The notes below the pieces were generated by a model. It was not told the DNA's origin. It searched no databases and saw only the letters and a list, made by a program, of their open reading frames with translations. Positions 6,007-11,746 of a stretch of 12,827 nt of DNA are shown piece after piece; position 1 is the stretch's first letter; each line of letters starts with the position of its first letter. The stretch covers positions 1-12,827 of the forward strand of contig CAZGXW010000068.1 of the NCBI GenBank assembly GCA_964529975.1. Reading direction: 5' to 3'. The stretch comes from JADFMN01 sp964529975 (GTDB lineage: Bacteria > Armatimonadota > Fimbriimonadia > Fimbriimonadales > Fimbriimonadaceae). The position numbers were made by a program, and so were the translations under genes.

Positions 6007-7803
6007 GTGGACCAGTCACACATCCGCAACTTCTGCATCATCGCCCACATCGACCACGGCAAATCCACGCTCGCGGACCGCATCCTCGAGCTGACCGGGG
6101 CCGTGCGCGGGCAGGCGCAGGAGCAGATGCTCGACTCCATGGACCTTGAGCGCGAGCGCGGCATCACCATCAAGATGACTGCCGTCCGCCTGGAGTACAA
6201 GGCCAAGGACGGGCAGACCTACCAGTTCAACCTCATCGACACGCCCGGCCACGTCGACTTCACCTACGAGGTCAGCCGCGCCCTCTTCGCCTGCGAAGGC
6301 GCCGTGCTCGTCGTCGACGCCACCCAGGGCGTCGAGGCGCAGACCATCGCCAACGCCGCGATGGCCATGAACCAGAACCTCGAGATCGTTCCGGTCATCA
6401 ACAAGGTCGATCTGCCCCACGCCGACGTCGACCGCGCCAAGGACGAGATCGAGAGCGCGCTCGCCATCGACGCGACCGACGCGATCCCGTGCAGCGCAAA
6501 GACCGGGTTAGGAGTCGAAGACATCCTCGAGGCGATCGTGCAGCGCGTTCCACCACCGAGCGGCGACCCGACTGCGCCGTTGCGCGCGTTGATCTTCGAC
6601 TCGCATTTCGACTCTTACCAAGGCGCTGTCGCATACATCCGCGTCGTCGATGGTCGAGTGGAAGCAGGCGACAAGATCATGATGATGTCGTCCGGCAAGA
6701 AGTTCGACGTCGACGACGTCGGAGTCTTTCGCCCGACTCTCACGCGCGCAGGGTCGCTCGAGACCGGAGAAGTCGGCTTCGTCACCGCCGCAATTAAGTC
6801 GATCGGCGACGCTGCGGTCGGCGACACCGTCACGCTGGGCACGAACACCGCGAACAATCCGCTCCCCGGCTATCGCAAGGCCAAGCCGATGGTCTACAGC
6901 GGCATGTATCCGACGGACAGCGACAGTTACCAAGACCTCCGCGACGCTATCGAGAAACTGCAGATGAACGACGCGTCGATCGCGTTCGAGATGGAGACCT
7001 CCGCCGCGCTTGGCTTTGGGTTCCGATGCGGCTTTCTGGGGCTGCTCCACATGGACATCGCACGCGAACGGCTGGAGCGCGAATTTGACCTCGACCTCAT
7101 TCTCACCGCGCCGAGCGTCGATTACATCGTACACAAGACCAACGGTGAGGAACTGCACATCAGCAACCCGAGCGAGATGCCCGAGCCGCACCACATCGCG
7201 TTCATCGAAGAGCCTGTCGTCGACGCGACCATCATGGTCCCGCAGGAGTACATCGGCACCGTGATGAAACTCTGCCAGGACAGGCGGGGAGTGTTCGTGC
7301 GCACCGAGTATCCGACGCCGCAGCGCGCGATCCTCTACTACAAACTTCCCCTCAGCGAGATCCTGCTCGACTTCTTCGACAAACTCAAGTCTTCGACCAA
7401 GGGCTACGCGTCCTTCGACTACGAACTCACCGGCTATCAAGAGAGCGATCTGGTCAAGGTCGACATCCTGCTCAACGGCGACCCGGTCGACGCGCTCTCG
7501 TTCATAGTCAACAAGCAGTTCGCCTACAACCGTGGCAAAGCGATCGTCGAGCAACTTCGCAAGGTCGTGCCGCGGCAGCAGTTCGAGGTCAAGGTCCAAG
7601 CGGCGATCGGCCAGAAGGTGATCGCTGCAGACGTGATCAAGCCGTTCCGCAAAAACGTCATCGCCAAGTGCTACGGCGGCGATGTCACCCGCAAGCGCAA
7701 ACTGCTCGAAAAGCAAAAGAAGGGCAAGAAGCGCATGAAAAACATCGGCTCGATCGAAGTCCCGCAAGAAGCGTTCATGAGCGTGCTCAAAGTCGCGGAT
7801 TAG
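6007..7803 (+). CDS. lepA: Elongation factor 4 (LepA), ribosome-associated GTPase (598 aa)
   Basis: LepA/EF4 binds the ribosome, can drive back-translocation in vitro and affects initiation and biogenesis under stress. All GTPase boxes are present: AHIDHGKST (13-21), RGITIK (51-56), DTPGH (78-82), NKVD (132-135) and SAK (163-165). An EF-Tu-like domain II and EF-G-like domains III and V follow, including GFGFRCGFLGLLHMDIA. The LepA-specific C-terminal domain ends with the basic segment GGDVTRKRKLLEKQKKGKKR. The length is that of the family, and no frameshift is seen. The start is a GTG directly preceding the conserved IRNFCIIAHIDHGK, with a -10 box ten bases upstream. LepA is usually a cytoplasmic or membrane-bound housekeeping protein. 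vsr follows after 48 bp, so the two could be co-transcribed. Confidence 0.98.
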   Translation: MDQSHIRNFCIIAHIDHGKSTLADRILELTGAVRGQAQEQMLDSMDLERERGITIKMTAVRLEYKAKDGQTYQFNLIDTPGHVDFTYEVSRALFACEGAVLVVDATQGVEAQTIANAAMAMNQNLEIVPVINKVDLPHADVDRAKDEIESALAIDATDAIPCSAKTGLGVEDILEAIVQRVPPPSGDPTAPLRALIFDSHFDSYQGAVAYIRVVDGRVEAGDKIMMMSSGKKFDVDDVGVFRPTLTRAGSLETGEVGFVTAAIKSIGDAAVGDTVTLGTNTANNPLPGYRKAKPMVYSGMYPTDSDSYQDLRDAIEKLQMNDASIAFEMETSAALGFGFRCGFLGLLHMDIARERLEREFDLDLILTAPSVDYIVHKTNGEELHISNPSEMPEPHHIAFIEEPVVDATIMVPQEYIGTVMKLCQDRRGVFVRTEYPTPQRAILYYKLPLSEILLDFFDKLKSSTKGYASFDYELTGYQESDLVKVDILLNGDPVDALSFIVNKQFAYNRGKAIVEQLRKVVPRQQFEVKVQAAIGQKVIAADVIKPFRKNVIAKCYGGDVTRKRKLLEKQKKGKKRMKNIGSIEVPQEAFMSVLKVAD

Positions 7804-7811
7804 GCGTGGAG

Positions 7812-7831
7812 GGCGCGGCTCTTTCCGCGCC
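7812..7831 (+). terminator. Hairpin between lepA and vsr
   Basis: GGCGCGG (7812-7818) and CCGCGCC (7825-7831) form a perfect seven-pair stem with the loop CTCTTT. It begins eight bases after the lepA stop and is not followed by a T-run. It could partly terminate lepA transcripts or stabilise the lepA 3' end. Confidence 0.45.
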
Positions 7832-7838
7832 AAGAGAG

Positions 7839-7844
7839 TAACCT
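7839..7844 (+). promoter_or_regulatory. Weak -10 candidate for vsr
   Basis: TAACCT fits only the TAnnnT pattern and ends seven bases before the ATG at 7852, the same spacing as for arsR. It is a poor match by itself and is listed because of that consistent geometry. Purines (AGAGAG, 7833-7838) lie too far upstream to be a normal ribosome binding site. Confidence 0.3.
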
Positions 7845-7851
7845 CCATCCA

Positions 7852-8304
7852 ATGCCGGATACCAAGCCGTACGGCATCAACAAACTCCGCACGACTTGGG
7901 TCGTCAAGGAGTCCACGCGCCGCTCGATGCAGGGCAACACCAGCACCGAGACTGGCCCGGAACGCCTTCTGCGGCAAGCCCTTTACAACGCCGGACTGCG
8001 CGGCTACCGCAAGAACGTTCGCAAACTCCCCGGCACGCCGGACGTCGTCTTCAACGCACACAAACTCGCGGTGTTCGTCCACGGGTGCTACTGGCACCGC
8101 TGCCCCAAGTGCACTCGAAACCGCACGCCAAAGACCAACGAGGAGTTCTGGAAAGCGAAGTTCGACCGCAACGTCGAACGCGACAAAGAGAACAAGAAGC
8201 GTCTGCGAAGACTCGGCTACAAGACGATCACATTATGGGAGTGCGAGGTCCGCAAAAACCCAACTAAGTGCGCTATCCAGGTCATCAGGGCCTTAAACAA
8301 TTGA
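7852..8304 (+). CDS. vsr: Very short patch repair endonuclease Vsr (150 aa)
   Basis: Vsr nicks next to the T of T:G mismatches left when 5-methylcytosine deaminates, classically in CTWGG from Dcm sites. After a 20-residue lead come family motifs: TETGPERLLRQAL (about 32-44), PGTPDVVF with Asp64 as the catalytic Asp, and FVHGCYWHRCPKC (75-87) with His78, Cys79, His82, Cys84 and Cys87 forming the catalytic/zinc cluster. TPKTNEEFW, RNVERDKEN and the C-terminal LWECEV (Cys131) complete the zinc site. The length is close to E. coli Vsr. No cytosine methyltransferase lies in this window, although vsr is usually beside one, so its partner and target site are unknown. Repeat C begins three bases after its stop and fills the space to convergent arsM. 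Confidence 0.93.
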   Translation: MPDTKPYGINKLRTTWVVKESTRRSMQGNTSTETGPERLLRQALYNAGLRGYRKNVRKLPGTPDVVFNAHKLAVFVHGCYWHRCPKCTRNRTPKTNEEFWKAKFDRNVERDKENKKRLRRLGYKTITLWECEVRKNPTKCAIQVIRALNN

Positions 8305-8306
8305 AC

Positions 8307-8347
8307 CCCCTCTCCCCTCCGGGGGAGAGGGGGCAGGGGGTGAGGGG
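8307..8347 (+). repeat. Palindromic repeat copy C (REP-like, 41 bp)
   Basis: This copy has the same stem as copies A and B (CCCCTCTCCCC at 8307-8317, GGGGAGAGGGG at 8322-8332, extendable by a C-G pair outside) and the same AGGGGGTGAGGGG tail, with one extra base at the junction. It occupies nearly all of the 43 bp between the vsr stop (8304) and the arsM stop (8348-8350), whose CTA follows the tail exactly as at copy A. The strong stem could end transcription from either side, but no T-run is present. Confidence 0.9.
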
Positions 8348-9160
8348 CTACAGCGGCTTCGTCGCTCGAACGAACGCGCTCATCACGCGCCCGTCGAACG
8401 TCAGCCGCTCCTCGTCCGTGAGCGACGCGACCGCCGGAGAAGGAACGTCGTCGATCGCATACCGCCGCGTCGGCTCGAGCGACACTCCCTCGAAACCTGC
8501 AGAGCGCAACAAACGCGCATACTCGTTCACTTCAAGCGCACCCGCCACGCAGCCGACATACGCCTCGACGTCCTTGCGCACGGCCTCAGGCATTACGCCT
8601 TCTACAACGACGTCCGAAACGGCGAACCGACCTCCTGGCTTCAGCACGCGATAGGCCTCGCGCAAGACCGCACTCTTGTCCGAAGCCAAGTTGATCACGC
8701 AGTTGCTGATGATCACGTCGACTGAGTTGTCCGGCAGAGGAATCTCCTCTATGTTCCCGCGCAAGAACTGCACGTTCTTCAGCCCTGACTCCAAGAGATT
8801 CTTCTCGGCCAAGGCGAGCATCTCGTCCGTCATGTCCAGACCGTACACGAAACCAGTCGGACCGACGCGACGAGCAGAGAGCAACACATCGATCCCGCCG
8901 CCGCTGCCCAAGTCGAGCACAGTCTCGCCAGGCGACAGAGTCGCCAAGGCCGTTGGATTGCCACAGCCGAGCGAAATGTTCACCGCGTCCGATGGCAGCG
9001 AGGCCTTCTCTTCGTCGGTGTACAGTCCGCCCGTGATCGGGTCGTCGCAACCGCAGCCACAACCGCTGTCGCTCGAACCACCGCAACATCCCGTCCCTGC
9101 GCTTCGCGCCGCTTGCGCGTACTTCTCTTGCACCATCAAGTGCGTTTCATTGAGTTTCAT
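8348..9160 (-). CDS. arsM: Arsenite S-adenosylmethionine methyltransferase ArsM (270 aa)
   Basis: ArsM methylates As(III) stepwise with SAM to mono-, di- and trimethyl species, the last being volatile. The SAM-binding Rossmann motif is VLDLGSGGGIDVLLS (81-95), with YGLDMTDEML following. The three conserved arsenic-binding cysteines are visible: Cys66 in SLGCGNP, Cys154 in ISNCVINL and Cys204 in YVGCVAGAL. A Cys-rich N-terminal segment (Cys25, 26, 34, 36, 38) precedes them, as in many bacterial ArsM. The frame extends upstream to 9241, but the ATG at 9160 overlaps the arsR stop as ATGA, so the two are probably translationally coupled. An in-frame ATG at 9166 is an alternative. The TAG stop is the base triplet directly abutting repeat C. 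No arsB, acr3 or arsC is nearby, so detoxification here would rest on methylation. Confidence 0.96.
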   Translation of the reverse strand: MKLNETHLMVQEKYAQAARSAGTGCCGGSSDSGCGCGCDDPITGGLYTDEEKASLPSDAVNISLGCGNPTALATLSPGETVLDLGSGGGIDVLLSARRVGPTGFVYGLDMTDEMLALAEKNLLESGLKNVQFLRGNIEEIPLPDNSVDVIISNCVINLASDKSAVLREAYRVLKPGGRFAVSDVVVEGVMPEAVRKDVEAYVGCVAGALEVNEYARLLRSAGFEGVSLEPTRRYAIDDVPSPAVASLTDEERLTFDGRVMSAFVRATKPL

Positions 9161-9513
9161 TTGCATGTCTCCGTGCAGCACGTGCACAACGAGCCTGCAA
9201 ACTCGCCGATCATCCGCGCCGCGTCCTGATTGATCCGACAAACCATGTAGCGCCCACGCCGCTCGACGTCGATCACGCCTGCGACCTTAAGCTCCTTCAC
9301 GTGGTGGCTGATGCGAGGAGTGACCTTCTTGGTCCCCTCGATCCGACAGCACACGTCGCCGATCGTCGCGCCGATCTCCGCCTCGCCCGAGTCTAGGACT
9401 CGGAACTCCGGGCAACACATCAGATAGCCCACGATCTGCAGCCTCGTGGGGTCGCCCAGTGCCTTGAACATCACGGCCATCCGCTCGGTATGGTTTGTTA
9501 GTTCAATAGTCAT
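9157..9513 (-). CDS. arsR: ArsR-family metalloregulatory repressor (118 aa)
   Basis: This is a winged-helix repressor expected to leave DNA when it binds As(III). MFKALGDPTRLQIVGYL (15-31) is the signature opening of the family, and RISHHVKELKVAGVI (67-81) is the recognition helix and start of the wing. Candidate As(III) ligands are Cys33-Cys34, Cys55-Cys56 and a C-terminal cluster C110-x-C112-C113-x3-C117. The classical ELCVCDL motif is absent, so the sensor site is of a different arrangement, perhaps like ArsR proteins with C-terminal cysteines. The frame is open to 9606, but the earlier part translates a palindromic spacer (PGPGPGPRVGPG). The ATG at 9513 follows TATAAA by seven bases and lies in a perfect operator-like palindrome. 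Its stop overlaps the arsM start. Confidence 0.93.
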   Translation of the reverse strand: MTIELTNHTERMAVMFKALGDPTRLQIVGYLMCCPEFRVLDSGEAEIGATIGDVCCRIEGTKKVTPRISHHVKELKVAGVIDVERRGRYMVCRINQDAARMIGEFAGSLCTCCTETCK

Positions 9514-9520
9514 TGAACTA
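9499..9520 (-). promoter_or_regulatory. Operator-like palindrome over the arsR start codon
   Basis: TAGTTCAAT (9499-9507) and ATTGAACTA (9512-9520) are perfect 9-bp inverted arms around a four-base centre. The arsR ATG (9513-9511) sits at the centre, and the -10 box abuts the outer arm. An ArsR dimer bound here would block both the promoter's initiation region and the first codons. Autoregulation is inferred from position and from known ArsR behaviour. Confidence 0.75.
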
Positions 9521-9526
9521 TTTATA
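9521..9526 (-). promoter_or_regulatory. -10 element of the arsR-arsM operon
   Basis: TATAAA on the minus strand (five of six consensus bases) ends seven bases before the arsR ATG and directly abuts the palindromic operator. Its -35 region would fall inside the CCWGG-rich palindromic block at 9532-9568. The mRNA is expected to be leaderless. Confidence 0.6.
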
Positions 9527-9531
9527 CCACG

Positions 9532-9568
9532 ACCTGGGCCAACCCTGGGACCAGGGCCTGGTCCAGGT
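9532..9568. repeat. Nested palindrome block with five CCWGG sites
   Basis: Overlapping inverted repeats fill this spacer: ACCTGG (9532-9537) with CCAGGT (9563-9568), CCCTGG (9543-9548) with CCAGGG (9551-9556), and GGACCAGG (9548-9555) with CCTGGTCC (9557-9564). CCWGG occurs at 9533, 9544, 9551, 9557 and 9563. The block lies between the class C hydrolase stop (9575) and the arsR promoter, so it may act as the hydrolase terminator (a stem GGACCA/TGGTCC is possible in RNA) or as a protein or methylation site. Confidence 0.7.
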
Positions 9569-9574
9569 TCAAAA

Positions 9575-11239
9575 CTAGCCCGGAGGCAGGGCCGACATCC
9601 GCTCAAACCGCATGTTCCGCGCCCGCGACATCGTGACCAGCAGGGCCTTCACGGCCCCGTCCTTCACCTCGACGTCCACCACGAGAGGCCCGGCCGAGAA
9701 CTTGCCGACCGCCGTCGGCAACAAGGGAAAAGCGTCGAGGATCGACGACGAAGTGACCACTAGACCGTCGCCCTGGCGCTTCACCTTCACGATCATGTCG
9801 AACTCGCTGCTGTAATACATACCGACGACCGCATCAAGCGCCCCCGCAGGCGCGACGTACGGCTTTCCGCGAGGACACTTGATCACCGCGCCGCTCTGAA
9901 AGAACGTCAGAGCCTCCACCTTTCCTTCGACAGAGCGATTGAACTCAATACGCGCCTCGACGATCTTGTAGAAGAACTTGTCCTTCTCTGTGCAGTACAC
10001 GTCGATCAGCGGCTGCCCGGTGACCTGCACCTTGAGTTGCGTGCCCACGCGCTTCACATCGACCAGCCGACCTTGCAAGTCGTAAGTGCCGATGTACTCG
10101 TCCAACTCCGCCTCGCTCAACGTGATCTCACCGGTTGCCGCCGCCGCAGGGTCTTGCTTGATCACGTCGCCGAGCATGATGTCCACGACCTTGTCGTTCA
10201 GCGTCTTCGCGTTCTGCGTTCCGTCGTTGCTGAACGTGGAAACGATCACGTCCTGCTCAGGAAACCAGTTGACCTGCGCATGGAAACCAATGAAGTCGCC
10301 ACCGTGCTGGATGCGCTTCACGCCCTTGTAGTCGTCGATGAAGAACCCGAGCCCATAGATCGAGTCCGTGCCGCTGTTCAGTTTCGTCGGCACCATCATC
10401 TTCGCGAACATCTTGGGATCCATGCCAAGTTTGTTGTCCTTCCAGTTTTGCGTCCACTTGTGCATGTCCGCGAGCGTCGTCCACAGCCCGCCCGCACCGT
10501 CTGCGGCGATCAACGCGATGCCGGCCCGGAACCCGTCGCCAGGATCGACGTAGCCGAACGCCCTGCCTGGGATCAGTTTCGTCGGATCGTCCAAGAACTG
10601 CGTGTGCGTCATCCCGAGCGGGTCGAATATCCGCTCCTTCGCGAACCCGGCGAGCGACCGCCGCCCGACTTTCTCCACGATCTTCTTAAGGAAGAAGAAC
10701 CCTGTGTTCGAGTAGTCCCATGCAGAGCCGGGCGAGAAGTTCAGCGAACTCTGCCCCTTCAGCACCTCGACTACGTCACCGTCTTCGAACGCCAGCGAGC
10801 CGGTCTTGAATGCCATCAGCGCCATGTAGTCGCGCAGCCCGCTCGTGTGCGCCATCAACTGTCGCACCGTGATCTTCTGGTCCCGCAACACCGGGTACTC
10901 GGGCAGGTATTCGCTCGCTTGTTTGTCGATGTCCACAAGCCCGTCGTCCGCAAGCAGCATCACGCACGTAGCGGTGAACTGCTTGCTGATGCTTCCCACG
11001 TCGAACACCGTGTCCGTCGTCACAGGCACGTTGTTCTCCAGGTTCGCCATCCCGAACCCCTTCGCGTACACGACTTTCCCGCGCACACTCACCGAGACCA
11101 CGCCGCCCGGCGCGTCCTTCTTGTCCCACGGCTTGAAGACCTCGTCGATCTTCTGCTCAAGGCCAGGAGCAAGTTGCGCCGGCACGACGCTCGCGAGGGC
11201 CAGCAACAACCAGGAAGCAAGACTGCGGACGCGGTTCAT
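9575..11239 (-). CDS. Class C beta-lactamase-family serine hydrolase, exported (554 aa)
   Basis: An N-terminal signal peptide (MNRVRSLASWLLLALASVVPAQ) directs export, with a cut near residue 22. Residues 27-360 are a Beta-lactamase (class C/PBP4-like) domain: S83-I-S-K86 (nucleophile SxxK) in VFDVGSISKQF, the family segment LMAHTSGL, Y176-S-N178 (YxN), and H312-G-G314 in place of KTG. The last 160 residues (from about ITLSEAELDEYIGTYD) form the C-terminal beta-rich domain often attached to such hydrolases. Members include esterases, D-aminopeptidases and carboxypeptidases rather than true beta-lactamases. The substrate is unknown. The start follows a TAGATT box by seven bases. The upstream lipoprotein gene ends 20 bp before it on the same strand, so a two-gene transcript is possible. 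It is a different family from the hydrolase at 2633-4408. Confidence 0.9.
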   Translation of the reverse strand: MNRVRSLASWLLLALASVVPAQLAPGLEQKIDEVFKPWDKKDAPGGVVSVSVRGKVVYAKGFGMANLENNVPVTTDTVFDVGSISKQFTATCVMLLADDGLVDIDKQASEYLPEYPVLRDQKITVRQLMAHTSGLRDYMALMAFKTGSLAFEDGDVVEVLKGQSSLNFSPGSAWDYSNTGFFFLKKIVEKVGRRSLAGFAKERIFDPLGMTHTQFLDDPTKLIPGRAFGYVDPGDGFRAGIALIAADGAGGLWTTLADMHKWTQNWKDNKLGMDPKMFAKMMVPTKLNSGTDSIYGLGFFIDDYKGVKRIQHGGDFIGFHAQVNWFPEQDVIVSTFSNDGTQNAKTLNDKVVDIMLGDVIKQDPAAAATGEITLSEAELDEYIGTYDLQGRLVDVKRVGTQLKVQVTGQPLIDVYCTEKDKFFYKIVEARIEFNRSVEGKVEALTFFQSGAVIKCPRGKPYVAPAGALDAVVGMYYSSEFDMIVKVKRQGDGLVVTSSSILDAFPLLPTAVGKFSAGPLVVDVEVKDGAVKALLVTMSRARNMRFERMSALPPG

Positions 11240-11246
11240 CTCTTAG

Positions 11247-11252
11247 AATCTA
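11247..11252 (-). promoter_or_regulatory. -10 element of the class C hydrolase gene, leaderless type
   Basis: TAGATT (four of six consensus bases) ends seven bases before the ATG at 11239, within the 20-bp gap after the lipoprotein gene. No ribosome binding site is seen. It suggests a promoter of its own even if read-through from the upstream gene also occurs. Confidence 0.45.
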
Positions 11253-11259
11253 CCTGCAG

Positions 11260-11709
11260 TCATTCGATCTCGTTGCGAACGCGCAGTCGCCCGCTGCGAA
11301 CGGCGACCACGAGTCCCACTGCAACCCCCGACACGATCAGCACGCCGAGGATCGGTCCGCCAAACCGCTCAACTAGGTACCAAAGCGGGGCGCCGACCAC
11401 CTGCACTCCGGACCCGTCGATCGCGACGAAAGTGTCGTCGAGGCTGCTCCCCGCGTTAGCGACGTTTGCCGCACTCAGTGTGCTCTTTGAATGTCCGTAA
11501 TCAATCCGCCACTCGACTGGATGGTAGGCGCGCACTTCGCGGAGCCATTCCCTCGGCTTGACCACGAAAGTCTCCCTGCGCTCCTCGGTGGTGTTGACCA
11601 CAATCAGGTCCGAGTCGCTGGCGTTGTAGATGTAGAACGTCGACAAGCGACTGCACCCGGACACAAGCGCGCAAAAGACAAAGGTCAACGCGAGTGGCAC
11701 GAGTCTCAC
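11260..11709 (-). CDS. Small lipoprotein with a C-terminal membrane segment, function unknown (149 aa)
   Basis: The N-terminus (MRLVPLALTFVFCALVSGC) is a lipoprotein signal with the lipobox V16-S-G-C19, so the mature protein should carry a lipid on Cys19. The middle (about 22-105) is mixed and beta-like (TFYIYNASDSDLIVVN, then FVVKPREWLREVRAYH). A hydrophobic helix at about 117-138 is followed by a basic end (RSGRLRVRNEIE), so it is probably anchored twice in the cytoplasmic membrane. No family is recognised. The GTG at 11709 gives the normal lipoprotein signal and follows CAGAAT by six bases. An ATG at 11733 would add MAGCQNGD. Longer versions would run antisense into ftsY and are rejected. 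It diverges from ftsY with 37 bp between starts and precedes the class C hydrolase gene by 20 bp. Confidence 0.75.
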   Translation of the reverse strand: MRLVPLALTFVFCALVSGCSRLSTFYIYNASDSDLIVVNTTEERRETFVVKPREWLREVRAYHPVEWRIDYGHSKSTLSAANVANAGSSLDDTFVAIDGSGVQVVGAPLWYLVERFGGPILGVLIVSGVAVGLVVAVRSGRLRVRNEIE

Positions 11710-11715
11710 GTCGCC

Positions 11716-11721
11716 ATTCTG
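11716..11721 (-). promoter_or_regulatory. -10 candidate of the lipoprotein gene
   Basis: CAGAAT (four of six consensus bases) on the minus strand ends six bases before the GTG at 11709. It shares the 37-bp divergent region with the ftsY promoter; the two hexamers are nine bases apart on opposite strands. Confidence 0.4.
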
Positions 11722-11730
11722 GCACCCTGC

Positions 11731-11736
11731 CATACT
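11731..11736 (+). promoter_or_regulatory. -10 candidate of ftsY
   Basis: CATACT (four of six consensus bases) ends ten bases before the ATG at 11747, the same spacing as the lepA box. No Shine-Dalgarno precedes the start. Its -35 region would lie inside the start of the divergent lipoprotein gene. Confidence 0.4.
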
Positions 11737-11746
11737 CGAACCGCCA

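Noticed and set aside
6508..8097. 529-codon open frame antisense to lepA and vsr
   Set aside because: Its composition (runs of VDRV, EFVD, VRLGIRH) is typical of the reverse strand of a GC-rich gene, and both lepA and vsr on the other strand are unmistakable.
9514..9606. 31-codon N-terminal extension of ArsR
   Set aside because: It overlaps the end of the hydrolase gene and translates the CCWGG palindrome block; ArsR homology begins only after the ATG at 9513.
10037..11500. 487-codon plus-strand frame antisense to the class C hydrolase
   Set aside because: His/Arg/Val-rich low-complexity shadow of a gene with all class C catalytic motifs on the minus strand.
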